Source of the DNA: Nematostella vectensis
Lineage: Eukaryota > Cnidaria > Anthozoa > Actiniaria > Edwardsiidae
Assembly (NCBI RefSeq): GCF_932526225.1
Contig: NC_064047.1
Coordinates: forward strand, 6,013,501-6,077,500
DNA length: 64,000 bases
Reading direction: 5' to 3'
The position numbers were made by a program, and so were the translations under genes. Shown here piece by piece: positions 1 to 18,780 of the stretch (the first letter of the stretch is position 1; every line of letters begins with the position of its first letter). A model generated the notes under the pieces. It ran no database searches. It worked only from the letters and a program-made list of their open reading frames with translations, and had not been told where the DNA came from.

Positions 1-225
1 CAAACCCTCTGGCTAGGGGCCTGAAATACCCCCCCCCCCCCTTGTAAGGGGTAGGGAAACCCTTTGGCTACAGGCTTGACATCCCCATGGCAACAGGCCT
101 GACACCTCTTGCCTATGTGGTTGTCAATCCTCCAGGCTACAGGCCTGAAAAACCCCTGACCACAGAACAAAAACCCCCCTGATTACAAGCGTGTCATCCC
201 CCTGGCTATGGGCCTGATACTATAC
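1..225. repeat. Degenerate GC-rich tandem repeat in a DPY19L3 intron
   Basis: Imperfect copies of a roughly 30-bp unit of the form ccctggctacaggcctgaca recur through this stretch, ending at the donor of DPY19L3 exon 3 (position 225). A poly-C run sits near position 31. No coding signal is seen. Confidence 0.55.
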
Positions 226-2852
226 CTGGATGCCAGGAATGGTTCTGTACAGCACTGCAAGAATGACTTCTTGGTAAATATTAAATCGCTCAAGGATATT
301 GATTGTGCGAAGGTGCTCAGTGGTATTGTCATGAGAAAGATCATAAAGTCCTGGAAATAATAATAATTATTATTGTATTATTAGTAGCTTGTAAAAACTA
401 GAGGATAGTATCCAGAGCAGTAGCTAATAATATGGCGGTAGTATTCAGAGCAGTAGCTGGGAGATAGATGAGGGAAGGAAGCTTGCCCATGATTTATTCA
501 ATCAAATTTGAGTGTAGACAATTGCCTCTTTATGCTTCCTGGAAAAGGCCAGGCCTGACATTGGGTCAGTACGCAGCTCTTACAAGCTGCAATTTAATTG
601 GGCAAATGAACAATATCTGCACCCTGACACAAAGAACGAGAAGAATAGAGACAAAAGAACTCCATTGTAGAACAAAGATAATAGGAGACAAAGCAGCTGC
701 TTACTTACTCCTGATATTTCAACAAACATTCCTGAAAAAAGGGTGAGACCTTAAGGGCCAATGGTACTATCTTTTGAGTCCGTTGCTAGGGAAATTTGTT
801 TGTTTTATAAAAGCTTCTGCTTTTTGTCAAATCTCTTGGAACTTACAACATAAGTGTTTTAGACATAAAAGACACAAGTGATGACCTCATCTGACCCCCC
901 CCCATGGTCACGTGACCCAGAACAGAAAATCGTGTAAGAGAAGCTACTATTCAAATCTAACATAATTTTTTTTGCAGAAATATTTTAACGTCACTATTTT
1001 CTAAAACTTCACACATCGGATTTGAAAAATTTTGATACCGCAAGAAATGGCGAATTTTTATGTTAACTTCGAAAACCAGCTGTTTGGTAATAATTTTTTC
1101 ATTTCTTCAAAAATCAAAAATCCCATGCGCTAAGTTGTTGGGAATGGTAATATCAATCGTTTGAATGAAAAAAAATTTGCCATCTATTTTTATTCTAAAA
1201 AAACATATAAAAATTGCATTTTCTTCTACAAAATGTCGAAAGTTTATTTTAATCTCTTGGGGAAAAAAGAAAATTAGAATTGGAGTTTCGAAGAAAATAA
1301 TAAAAAAAAGACTTGACCGGGGATTGAACCCAGAACGCATTCTTACGAGTCAAAGGTGCTAACCACTGGGCCAGGGAATCAAATTAGAAAGCGTGGGGCG
1401 ATTTTAGTCTATTTAACCGAATAAAGCACTTTTTCCTTTCGTAGCAACAGAGTTTCGTAGCAACGAGATAGTACCATAGGCCCTTCAAGTCAGACAAACC
1501 ATTATCTGATGCCTAGTCACCTGCGCAGTCGTCCTTATTGTAGGAAACTATCTGACGCCCTGCTCTTCTTTAAAAAGGTGAGGCCAAACAGTTCAACAAA
1601 AATGGTCATTTTTTGATTCTCATATTTAGCACATAGAAGCTATACCACAATTCTTGGTTTTTGTAATTAGATAATGGATTTAAAAGATGTTTTTGTTTCT
1701 GCCTATTTTTTTTTTTATTTTGATTGCATTCCTCACAGTTCTTATTAATTATCTGCCACCTATACTCCCCTTAAGTTAGTTAATTGATAATGTAAACAAT
1801 CAACCAATATCTTTAATAAATTAATAATTTAATATACCCATACCCTTGGTGATAGAAGGAGCCAGTACAAGTTGCTTATAGTAGGAAAAATACAACCCTG
1901 ACTCGGTGCGAAAGGATATCTCTCTTTCAACTTGCTAAAAACAAAGACAAACAATGCTATAGTTAGTGGATGGGATTTTATGTATAGTAGGCACAAAACA
2001 GTGATAGAGTAATTATTCAAATGAAAGTTGAAGGGGGGCTAAAAGATCTTGAAATACACTTGTTTTTAAAGGTTAAATTTAAAAAAAGAAGAAAACTAGA
2101 CCAAAAAAGGAATTGAAAAATTGAAGTTTGATATGTTGTTATTTCAAAGTCTTTGAAACAAGACTTTATTTAATTGATTTGGTGTAAAAAATATTTTCCT
2201 GTGAAATATACACCATAGAAATGGACATTGGGTGGACAATAGCAAAACCTTTTCATAATTACAAATTGTCCCATATATATTCCTGTTGCTAAGTAACAGT
2301 TATATCAATATGTGATTAAATAGCTAATCAAATAATTATTTGCATTGCAAATGCTAGTTCTTGGATTATATAAATGATATTGGGTTAAACGGAAGGGCCC
2401 TTAAATAAAATATATATAATATTAAAATATAATTAACATCTTGTTTATTTATTACAAATTTATTGGGTTTTTTTCGTCAAACAGAGATCTCCAGTTGCAT
2501 TGACACATCAAGTACAAGAATTACTTATTTACTCAGCTGTTTTTACTATATCAAGAAAACGATTTTTCTCTTCAAAACAATACTTACATCGATTTTAGTT
2601 AAAATATATCTTTTCTTTACTTACCCCTATATTCGAAAACCACATATCGTTCTCATGAAGTTCCTTCACGTACAAAGCATATTTGTACCCCACATAACAA
2701 GCAACTGAAAACCCAACAAGTACAGTAACAAGTTGAAGCCAGGGGGTACGGCTTTCCACTCCCACAGGAATTGATGAATTTCCAACGCCATTTTTCGGTT
2801 TCTCCTTCAAATGCGACGAAGATTTTAGTTTTCTCCGTCTTAGCTCGCTCAT
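226..2852 (-). CDS. DPY19L3: DPY19L3-type protein C-mannosyltransferase, first three exons (gene continues past left edge)
   Basis: Three exons can be read on the minus strand: 2625-2852 (76 codons, donor GTAAGT), 1844-1934 (91 nt, acceptor TTTTAG, donor GTATGG) and 226-350 (125 nt, acceptor TTTCCAG, donor GTATAG). Phases are 0, 1 and 0, giving 148 N-terminal residues. Exon 1 has a basic cytosolic start, a membrane segment at about residues 38-60 and the family motif LHENDMWFSNI. Exon 2 continues with VEREISFRTESGLYFSYYKQ, the most conserved luminal block of the Dpy-19 family. Exon 3 carries TEHLRTINILERFNIYQEV. In known members this multi-pass ER enzyme moves mannose from dolichol-phosphate-mannose to tryptophans of thrombospondin type 1 repeats. 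The HENDxWFSNI motif points to the DPY19L3 branch rather than L1, L2 or L4. The remaining exons lie left of the window. The start codon lies 650 bp from that of the divergent CCDC174 gene. Confidence 0.93.
1310..1380 (-). pseudogene. tRNA-like sequence (tRNA pseudogene or tRNA-derived SINE head)
   Basis: On the minus strand there is a perfect A-box, TGGCCCAGTGG (1363-1373), and a perfect B-box, GGTTCAATCCC (1320-1330), at normal spacing. A T-arm CTGGG/CCCGG and an anticodon-loop-like CTCGTAA (anticodon CGT, Thr) are also present. The acceptor stem pairs only partly and the D and anticodon stems contain mismatches, so a functional tRNA is unlikely. It lies in DPY19L3 intron 2, in the sense direction of the host gene. 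Confidence 0.5.
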
Positions 2853-3502
2853 ATCTGAGAAAAAACAGTTAATCTCGGCTATGGATTATTTTCTTTCACA
2901 AGAAAAGTTTTGAAACAATAACAATAAACTCGAAACGAAATATTCGGCAACCGGTCGATTTCCCATAACAACAAACTGAGCATGCGTAATGGGTTTCAAT
3001 ATGGTGTGCGCTCATTGATTAAGTGGCTACCTGTGGTGTTAGCGGGTGTTTTTATTATTTTCGAAGCATTACTTGAAATGACAATAAAGCACCACACAAT
3101 AATTGATTTGCAACCTAAGAGCTTGGATAAAGCTTCCAACTCAACTCATATGTTAAAAAATTCTTTTATTTATATTAAGGGAAAATTCCGCTTGACTTTT
3201 ATCGCTATCAACCTTATCCAAACAGTAGAAACGCTTTCATTCTTTTCTCTAAAACTTGAAACAGCTTGGAACAGAATTATCAATTTTAAAAATATGTCAA
3301 GAGATCTAATATAATAAAAATCTCAACAGAAAGGTGAAGCATTCTGAACTAAAATCTATTTTGAATATCTAACCAATCTTTGCAACGCATGGCACACAAT
3401 GATTTTGTTTGTTTATTTATTTATTCGTTACTTTATTTTTATATTTCTTCGGTATAGCTGAAGCCGCGGGTACTTGGCCAGCGGTTTACAAAGACAAACA
3501 AA
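2853..3502. promoter_or_regulatory. Shared 5' region between divergent DPY19L3 and CCDC174
   Basis: A 650-bp stretch separates the two oppositely oriented start codons and must hold both promoters and 5' UTRs. No clear TATA box was identified. The CCDC174 start is embedded in CAAAATGGCGGC, which matches the YY1-type motif often found at TATA-less start sites. A 110-codon plus-strand open frame (2982-3314) lies here, but I recognise no homology and do not call it a gene. Confidence 0.5.
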
Positions 3503-10861
<7,359 letters not shown>

Positions 10862-10913
10862 GGTTTTACGGATTGTATATGAAGAGCTATATATACTGAA
10901 ATTACATTTGAAA

Positions 10914-10919
10914 ATTAAA
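10914..10919 (+). promoter_or_regulatory. Probable CCDC174 poly(A) signal ATTAAA
   Basis: ATTAAA lies 53 nt after the CCDC174 stop codon, in an AT-rich stretch just before the 30-bp minisatellite. It is the common variant hexamer. No better AATAAA is seen before the array. Confidence 0.45.
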
Positions 10920-10973
10920 TCAATTGTCACATAACTGTTCTTATTTGGGATTCGGGATGGAGATGGGAAAGCA

Positions 10974-11806
10974 GTGGGAATAGACATTGGTGGTAATAGA
11001 CATTGGGATGGGGAGGGTGGTGGTAACAGACATTGGGGTGGGGAGGGCGGTGGTAAAAGACTTTGGGATGGGGAGGGTGGTGGTAATAGACATTGGGATG
11101 GGGAGGGTGGTGGTAATAGACATTGGGATGGGGAGGGTGGTGGTAATAGACATTGGGGTGGGGATGGTGGTGGTAATAGACTTTGGGATGGGGAGGGTGG
11201 TGGTAATAGACTTTGGGATGGGGAGGGTGGTGGTAATAGACATTGGGATGGGGAGGGCGGTGGTAATAGACATTGGGATGGGGATGGTGGTGGTAATGGA
11301 CATTGGGGTGGGGAGGGTGGTGGTAATAGACTTTGGGATGGGGAGGGCGGTGGTAATAGACATTGGGATGGGGAGGGTGGTGGTAATAGACATTGGGATG
11401 GGAAGGGTGGTGGTAATAGACATTGGGATGGGGAGGGCGGTGGTAATAGACATTGGGATGGGGAGGGTGGTGGTAATAGACATTGGGATGGGAAGGGTGG
11501 TGGTAATAGACATTGGGATGGGGAGGGCGGTGGTAATAGACATCGGGGTGGGGAGGGCGGTGGTAATAGACTTTGGGATGGGGAGGGTGGTGGTAATAGA
11601 CTTTGGGATGGGGAGGGTGGTGGTAATAGACTTTGGGATGGGGAGGGTGGTGGTAATAGACATTAGGGTGGGGAGGGTGGTGGTAATAGACTTTGGGATG
11701 GGGAGGGTGGTGGTAATAGACTTTGGGATGGGGAGGGTGGTGGTAATAGACTTTGGGATGGGGAGGGTGACGGTAAAAGACTTTGGGATAGGAAAGGCGA
11801 CTTGAT
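10974..11806. repeat. 30-bp minisatellite downstream of CCDC174 (about 28 copies)
   Basis: The unit is GGTGGTAATAGACATTGGGA followed by TGGGGAGGGT. The period of 30 is a multiple of three, which leaves several long open frames on both strands. These are products of the repeat and not genes. The purine/G-rich strand is plus. Confidence 0.95.
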
Positions 11807-11916
11807 GACCCCTATAGGGAACGTACTATAAGCTGTTTAGCCAAAACAACCTTGGTGCGCTGACTCTGACTCACCGGAATCACCAGATGAAATTGGAATA
11901 AATCCTTCACCATGCC

Positions 11917-12016
11917 TGATCATCCCCGTCTGTTTTTATTGGGGTCCCTCTTGGCATATTTCACCAAAATATGCTGTAGGAGGGACTCTGATAAAAAAAG
12001 ATGGGGATGACCATCA
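11917..12016. other. Long imperfect hairpin (about 43-bp arms)
   Basis: The left arm, 11917-11964 (CATCCCCGTCTGTTTTTATT, then GTCCCTCTTGGCATATTT), is nearly complementary to the right arm, 11968-12016 (AAAATATGCTGTAGGAGGGA, then GATAAAAAAAGATGGGGATG). The loop is only a few bases. This could be a small MITE relic or a transcribed hairpin. No flanking gene claims it. Confidence 0.7.
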
Positions 12017-14891
12017 GCAAAATCGATTTAAACCCTAAGGGATGGCACTTTAGGCGTGGTAAAAATAAATTCTTACCCTATGAGATAGCAAATTGGGTGT
12101 GATCAAAGGAATTTTTAACCCCGAGAGATAGCAGAATTGGAAAAAAAGAACGTTAAAAACCCTTAGGAATAGCAATTGGTCAAATTTTATACCCTATGAG
12201 ATAACAGAATTGAAGAAAAAAACGTTTAACACCCCCAAAAATGAAATTTTTGTTTAAAAAATATAACGTAACCGTTTGTTGGGAAACTTTGGGGTGACCG
12301 AATAAACAGTATGAAAATAAGAAGGAAAAAAAACAGTAGGTTAAAAGTATAAAAAATAGTAAAACAAATCAGATATTCAAGTTTGTTTTACTGTTTATTT
12401 ATTTTCATGCTTTACAAAGTCTAGTGAACTAGTAAATAATATTACAAACAATGTTACTTAAATATCCTAAGTTTCATAAATTATTTCTTAAATAATAAAC
12501 TGAAATAATGACTTTTTCTAATATATTCTTATACAGAAAAGTATTCCCTATTCTTTTGTGCCTTGCAAAATTTGTTTAACAAATAAAAACAACTGCCTTT
12601 TCTGTGAATTCAAGACATTATAACTATTTGAAACTTGAAGCCTATTAAACACAGTACATTTTCCAATTTTAAATTGAGATTTCTATTGTTCACTTGGAGC
12701 ACAATTGCTTCCTATTTTTTTATTTTTTTAAATTTTAAACTAGGAAATCTATTTTGTTACCATAAAAACCATGCATCAAAAAAAAGTGACAAAGTAAGGG
12801 AAAGTTCATTTAATATCCCGAGGGGGGCGGAGGGGCATAAGGATTTTGATAAAAGTGAGGGATAAAATTAGTTGACCCCCCCCCCCTTCATGGCTTTTCT
12901 ATCTTCCCTATGCAAGAAAAGCGCAGCCTGAGAAAAGAAAGAGAGTGAGGAAGACAGGAGAATCAGATATGAGCAAGGATTTTGATGATGGAGAATGAGC
13001 GCTTATAGCATTAAAATGTTTATATTTTAGATATGGAACATAAGCACTTTATAATATTATATAGTGGAGACCATAAAAAAGATGTATTTAGGGTGTATAC
13101 AGGTTTGCATTGCAACGATAAAACGTGGCTTAATGAGGCCCGTACCCAGGATTTTTCTTCGGGGTGCGAAATCCGAGAAAGTGGACCTAATTTTCCAGGG
13201 GGGGGGGGGGGGGGGAATTCTCTGATAAAAAAATTAGGCCACCCCCGTAAAAACAAAAAAGGATTTATTTATGCATTTGCAATATCTCCACAGGACGTTT
13301 ATTGTTGGATTTGGCTAAATACCAGAGAGTGATCTACCTTATAGTTTTGTCTACAAATAGCACCAAATAGAACTGAAAGTGGACCTTCTGTCATTGAGGG
13401 GGGGGGGGGGGGGGGGTGCTGGATTGTGCATGCCAAATAACTGCCCCCAAACCAAGACAAGCTGAACCAAGTAGTCTGATTTGACACTTTGTCAAATTAT
13501 ATAGTAGAGACAACTAGGCATATGAAGATTGTGCTCTGCAACTTTTGGCATTTTGAGCAACTTTTCGAAGGACCAGCAACCTAGGGCAATTTTTGCCTTC
13601 CTTTCCAGCTTTTGAGAAACAAATTGGTATAAAATTTATCGAAACCATCAAAAAGTTCGTTATTTCATCTAAAAATGTTCCTGGACCTCACTCATTTTAC
13701 GTGTGCCCGCGAAATCTGGACCGCAGCTATTTTAACAGGCGTTTAAATATCCAGCGGTTATATCGAAGTTGCAAGGGACGCTGGGGCAACTCTCATTAAA
13801 CCCACAAGTGCATCGATCTCTAGGAAACCTAAAATCTGCGTGAATGAGGGGAAAAACAGGCAACGAAAGAGCGGTCAATCGACGTGGTCAACAACATGCG
13901 CTACGCCGGATCGTGTGATAGAGTTTCCATACAGCATTGCCTGTAGCGAGACTTAATTGATCAGTATAGGCTGTGAACTTTATCACTGCCTAAAGCATCA
14001 TGGAGTATACTATATATGATGTATAAACTGCATTTAATAACATGATGCCTATTCAAGTGAACTTTGACTAGTTAGAAAATTTACTAGAAAATACGTATCC
14101 TATTTATTGTTGAGTTAAAAGAGATCGATTGACAAATGTATTTATATTCTAATGGTTAAATTAAACATATTTTTATGATTGGAAAAAATATTTAATGAAA
14201 TTGTTGAAATAAACAAGCAAACAAATATGTTTTTCGCATTTATCTAGATAAAACAACTCTAGAGAGCAAGCAACTTTTTTAATTTCTGGTGGCAACTTTT
14301 GGATATATTAGCAATTTTAGAGCAACTTTTGGCCATATTTTCAAGCAACTTTTCCCAAATTTACTAGCAAAATCCTAGAGACAACACCCAAAGGAATCAG
14401 TAACCCCCCTTTTAAAATCCAAACACTTTTGACACCCCCTTTTAGACCTCGGAAATTTTTCGAGGCCCCCCCCACAGTATCCTCACGCCCCCCTGGGGAT
14501 AATAAATGAGCTTTCCCTAATCTCTCATATTTTCTTTCTTGACTTACTATTGAAAATTAATCTTCAAATTTTTAAGAGTAGGCAGTTACTGGTTAAGAAT
14601 ATTACTTTGAACCCTTCCATTTGAGCTCAGAACTAAGCTTGTGCCAATTGATACAAGGGGTCTGTTACTCTTCTTTTAAGAGGAGAGAGGCATCTTTAGC
14701 TTAAAAACCTACTGTGCATAAAGCTTTGTGGTTTGCTATAAACAAAACTGTTGTCTTTTGGTTATAGTACACCCTGAAGCAATGCAATACATTAAAATTA
14801 GATGTTATTCTAGCAAAATATAAAACATTCCAAGTTTAAACAAGATTGCTTTGAATGGGAGTGAATTTGTCTTAAAAACTATTTCGTACCA
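12017..14891. other. Intergenic region between convergent CCDC174 and the alpha-galactosidase gene
   Basis: No gene is seen. It holds diverged ~55-bp tandem units containing ACCCTATGAGATAGCA (about 12030-12230), poly-C and poly-G runs (12875, 13199-13215, 13398-13417) typical of a dispersed GGGGG-containing repeat, and diverged AGCAACTTTT repeats (13535-14360). Open frames here are short and unsupported. Confidence 0.6.
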
Positions 14892-15045
14892 GTAGGTGTT
14901 GATGACAAATCTTGTGCAGAGAACAGGCTTGTAGAGTAGGTGTTGATGACAAATCTTGTGCGGAGTACAGGCTTGTAGAGTAGGTGTTGATGACAAATCT
15001 TGTGCGGAGTACAGGCTTGTAGAGTAGGTGTTGATGGAATTGTGC
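14892..15045. repeat. 44-bp tandem repeat just 3' of the alpha-galactosidase gene (3.5 copies)
   Basis: GTAGGTGTTGATGACAAATC recurs at 14892, 14936 and 14980 (period 44), with a truncated unit ending about 20 bp before the stop codon at 15066-15068. It probably lies in the 3' UTR of the minus-strand gene. Confidence 0.92.
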
Positions 15046-15065
15046 AGAGATGGCACAAAAAATGT

Positions 15066-16289
15066 TCATGATTTAGTAATTTTCACCATAACAACGCCAT
15101 TGGGGTAAACTTTAGCTGAGTAACCAGAAGTGAAAACTCCAAGATCTTGATGGAGATATAAATCCCGAACAGCCGCTTGTTTACCCATCCCATAATCCTT
15201 GAACCATGTTGATATTTGAACAGCCTTGTCAACTCGTCTATTGAACAGCACAACGGCAACATTGCCATTAACAAGGTGCCGTGCCCACACTTCCGTGTAT
15301 TTTTCCCAGCCATTTTGGCCTTTCCAAACTCGCCAACCCTGTTTACCCAGTGGATCTTGATTTACAGCAATCACCTCTGTATTCAAAAGAACATCTTTTG
15401 CAAATTGTGGTATCTTGCGTAGATCATTAGACATAAAGAGGGGCGCAGCTAGGATAGCCCATAATGCCATTTGGGACTTTGATTGTTCTGGACTTAAACC
15501 AAAGTTACCAATGATAAGTTGATCCGGATCATTCCAATGCCCAGGACCTGCTACTGGGATCAATACTTCTTGATTCTCTGCATAATGATCCACAATTTTT
15601 GTAACCCATTCCCAGGAATCTTCAATATCTATATAGTTTCTCCATAGGTGGCAATGCTTTGCAATATTCTTATAATCTGGGTTTTGACCTTTTAATACTT
15701 GATAGAAGGGCCAACTGCAGGAGAACATTATTGGTCTTCCTGTGGCATTGAGGTATTTAGAAGCAAGCGGGTAGCCTGTGTCCATCTTGGAAGGGTCTGC
15801 AAAGCACCCATCCATTTTTAAATAATCGACATCCCAGCTTGCAAATGTCCTCATATCTTTCTCCAAATGGTCTATACTCCCGGGATACCTCTCACACGTC
15901 ATAGTGCCATAATCAGCGTATATACCAAGCTTTAACCCTTTAGAATGTACATATTTCGCGAGTTCTTTTATACCACTTGGGAATCGATTAGGATCGGCTT
16001 GTAATTCGCCATTTGGACCTCTGTCCTTGGATGTCCAGCAGTCGTCGATGCAGACATACTTGTAGCCTGCTTCTAGGTATCCATCACACATCATCTCATC
16101 CGCCATTGCCATAAACAATCGTTCATGTATGCATTCATCCGGATCGTTATCGCAATCAACATTGCAGCGAAATCTTTCCCATGCCATCCAGCCCATAGGT
16201 GGTGTTAAGGCTAAACCATCATCCATGCATGCGACACGATGACTTAGCAAACATAAAACGAGCAAATTCAGTGAGTATTTGAAGAGCAT
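15066..16289 (-). CDS. Secreted/lysosomal GH27 alpha-galactosidase / alpha-N-acetylgalactosaminidase, intronless
   Basis: A single 407-codon frame with a hydrophobic signal peptide (about residues 1-21, ending RVAC). GH27 landmarks include TPPMGWMAWERF, CIDDCW, RFPSGI, HSKGLKLGIYAD, the nucleophile Asp160 in YLKMDGC, CSWP, the acid/base Asp221 in RNYIDIEDSW, AGPGHWNDPDQLIIGNFGLS and NQDPLGKQG. The enzyme hydrolyses terminal alpha-linked galactose or GalNAc. In human GLA the specificity pair is Glu203/Leu206, and in NAGA it is Ser188/Ala191. Here the equivalents are Ser192 and Phe195, so the pocket lacks the GLA glutamate and looks NAGA-like at one position and novel at the other. Length fits the family (about 410-430 aa). 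The absence of introns is unusual, as the vertebrate genes have seven or more exons. It is convergent with CCDC174. Confidence 0.96.
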   Translation of the reverse strand: MLFKYSLNLLVLCLLSHRVACMDDGLALTPPMGWMAWERFRCNVDCDNDPDECIHERLFMAMADEMMCDGYLEAGYKYVCIDDCWTSKDRGPNGELQADPNRFPSGIKELAKYVHSKGLKLGIYADYGTMTCERYPGSIDHLEKDMRTFASWDVDYLKMDGCFADPSKMDTGYPLASKYLNATGRPIMFSCSWPFYQVLKGQNPDYKNIAKHCHLWRNYIDIEDSWEWVTKIVDHYAENQEVLIPVAGPGHWNDPDQLIIGNFGLSPEQSKSQMALWAILAAPLFMSNDLRKIPQFAKDVLLNTEVIAVNQDPLGKQGWRVWKGQNGWEKYTEVWARHLVNGNVAVVLFNRRVDKAVQISTWFKDYGMGKQAAVRDLYLHQDLGVFTSGYSAKVYPNGVVMVKITKS

Positions 16290-16508
16290 TATTGCGGGAA
16301 AAAAAGTTATGCAAACAATTTATTTCTTCGGCTCAAAGCTATGTAACCACGCCGCCACACATTATTTCAACCACGTGATCACTATTTCTATATAACACAG
16401 GTTACCCAAACAATGCTCGCGAAAATGATTTCTTGGAGGGGGGGGGGAAGAGATAAGAGGGGAGGATTGTTTAACATCCATCTATATTTGTACTGCCGGT
16501 TCACATCG

Positions 16509-16711
16509 CTCAAGATGTTGATCGCACGTAAGACTCGTGTTGCTAGGATAGGGTGAGCGCTAGTCTTTTCTAAAAAAAAAAATTCATGACAACAGACATC
16601 TGTATGGGAAATTCTCTTACTCTCTTGATTTAAAAGGACATGCAGACAATATCAAACGACAGATGATTCTCGTCTGTTTGTTATCTAAACTCCTTATATT
16701 GTTAACTAATT
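16509..16711 (+). repeat. Dispersed direct repeat, copy A
   Basis: From CAAGATGTTGATCGC through GTGAGCGCTAGTCTTTTCTA, a poly-A stretch, GACAACAGACATCTGTATGG, to CTAAACTCCTTATAT. The same order of blocks recurs at 17837-18071 at roughly 85% identity by eye. No coding content. Confidence 0.88.
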
Positions 16712-17836
16712 ATTGGAGTTTAAGGTGACATGAAAAGAAAGCTCTGTGAAAGCGGGCGAATTTTGATGTTTTGATACTTTGAAATAAGAATATTTCAGTA
16801 CAACAATCAAAAAGGAAATTAAATTTGTCGATAAATAGAATTACAAGTAAGAAGGTACAAGTGAAGATCCCTACAGCTTGTCTTAGCAAGGAGGATTGCT
16901 AGAAAACCCGGCGAACATCAAAGGGAAATAATCAACAAGGGCTCCCGATATTGAACAGCACTGTCAATTTTTATTCCCTTTCTTTTAATCTTTTTTTAAT
17001 CACTTTGCATGTCTATCACCATTACATCCTGAGTTCTATAGCCCTAGAAATTAGTTTTAAACTATTTTTTGTTTTTCTGCCAAGACAGCCATGTATTTGT
17101 TCAATGCCGAGCGGTGCTAAAAATCTAAAGAAAAGCTTTATCGAACAATCTTAGTGACCTTCCCAGCAAGCATAATAGAAAACTTGTTACGAATCTGCAT
17201 CAACAACTTGAAGTGTGGTATTGATGCAAAGAGCAACGATTCATCGTTTACTCCATATAATCTATTGTGCGTCCGACTTGTGTAGGCTCTGTGCCACGTC
17301 ACAACATCTACCAGAAACACTCTAAAAACTTTACCGCTTTTTCTAACCAGTCTATCTCTTCTACTAACTACGTAAAACAAAATTGTTTTGAATCGTCGAC
17401 CCTACGCTGTGCACCTGCTTAAATAGATGATATATATCAGAAATAAGAAGCACTTAGCGGCAGTAGAAGCTAGGTAGTGCTCACTTAGAAAAACACTTAT
17501 ATAAGCGATAACTTAAGTGAACTGTGTCATGGAATCAATTTTTTTTATTCAACCAGACGCAACCGGGTTTGTGTGGGTCTTTTTAGGCTTCTTCAGAAGA
17601 AGAAGTATAGAAATGAAATGTTTAAATCCAGCATATACTGCTGTGTCCAGGAATAATGTTTAGGAACATAGTGATAAATTACGAGAAGTATTTTAATCGG
17701 CAGATTTATCTGCCAAAGAAAAGTTTGGGGTACTGAGAACGTTCAGTTTTTAAAGTTTTGAGTTAAATTATATTCTCGCGTTTTCAATCACACGTGCACC
17801 TTGTGTTTTTCATTTCTGAGTTGCGACTGGCTTTCG

Positions 17837-18071
17837 GTCAAGATGTTGATCGCGCGTTAAGATTATTCATCACGCGTAAGAAGCGTGTTGCTAGGATATG
17901 TGAGCGCTAGTCTTTTCTAAAAAAAAAAAAAAAAAACTTTTGATGACAACAGACATCTGTATGGGAGGTTCTCTTGATCTCTTGATTTAAAAGGACATGC
18001 CGACGATGAAAAACGACGGATGATTCTCGTCTGTTATTGGATATCTAAACTCCTTATATCGTTGACTAAGT
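17837..18071 (+). repeat. Dispersed direct repeat, copy B
   Basis: Second copy of the element at 16509. It carries an extra ATTATTCATCACGCG segment and a longer poly-A run. The shared boundaries suggest a transposed or locally duplicated element, which I do not recognise. Confidence 0.88.
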
Positions 18072-18702
18072 TGGCGTTTCCGAGTGGCGACTGGTTTTTG
18101 GTGACGCAGTTACGGTGGCCGTTGTCAGTTGGCCGTACATATGCACTAAATCAACAAGAACGCAAAGCTAAAAAAACAATTCGAACTTTTTTAAATGCTG
18201 GCTGTGCGTTTATTGATATTTTCTCGGCGACAATAGCTAAGAAGGCGATCCTCTTTGATGTAGTTTGGTTGTGATCGATCTAAAGCTGTGACAGATGCAG
18301 AATACGAAAAATTCAAGAGTCATAATTGACGTCCACCAAAACACATACTTGTAAAGGAAAGACAAAGGGTGCACGTGTGACTGAAAACGGGTGTAATGAC
18401 GAGTTAATCGTGTGACATCTTTCATGTGGGGATGCAAAATGGCTTTGTAAAACTGAAAATATTGATACTCAAAACCCAAACCTTTCTCCTCAAGCACCTC
18501 TTTAAATGTGTTTACTTTCAAAGTCACGATAATTTTGTTATCGTCAATAATCTACAGCTAATCGCCTCTAATGAACCTTTTGTCACTGCTAATGGCCCAT
18601 TAACGACAGTTATGAGCCATACATTCCTGCGGGCCTTATTAACCAATTCGCCGTCTCTATGACAACATGTTGTTGCCAGGACAACATACGCCCCCTGCTG
18701 GC

Positions 18703-18708
18703 TATATA
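18703..18708 (+). promoter_or_regulatory. TATA box of the VWA-domain gene
   Basis: TATATA in GGCTATATAGACAG lies about 30 bp before a plausible transcription start (about 18733) and 73 bp before the first donor CAA|GTAAGT at 18782. The short leader between them has no ATG of its own, which fits a first exon that contributes only the A of the start codon. Confidence 0.6.
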
Positions 18709-18780
18709 GACAGTGGTACTATCTTCAATCAACCCTTCATTTTATCATTCATCCATCTACTGCATCCCAATCCTGCTACA

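Larger units (their letters stand above)
16290..18702. other. Intergenic region between divergent alpha-galactosidase and VWA genes
   Basis: It contains the 5' region of the alpha-galactosidase gene (a minus-strand TATATAG at 16388-16394, about 95 bp before the start codon, is a possible TATA box), an E-box-like CCACGTG near 16371, a poly-G run at 16438-16447 and a pair of ~200-bp direct repeats. An 80-codon minus-strand frame at 17138-17380 has no recognisable homology and is not called. Confidence 0.5.

Noticed and set aside
1310-1380. Functional tRNA-Thr(CGT)
   Set aside because: A- and B-boxes are perfect, but the acceptor, D and anticodon stems are not complementary enough.
2982-3314. 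110-codon plus-strand frame with a hydrophobic segment
   Set aside because: Lies in the shared promoter region of two genes. No recognised family, and no convincing continuation exon on the plus strand before CCDC174.
10974-11805. Open frames of 230-272 codons on both strands
   Set aside because: Produced by a 30-bp repeat whose period is a multiple of three. All have repeat composition, with no exon signals or family resemblance.
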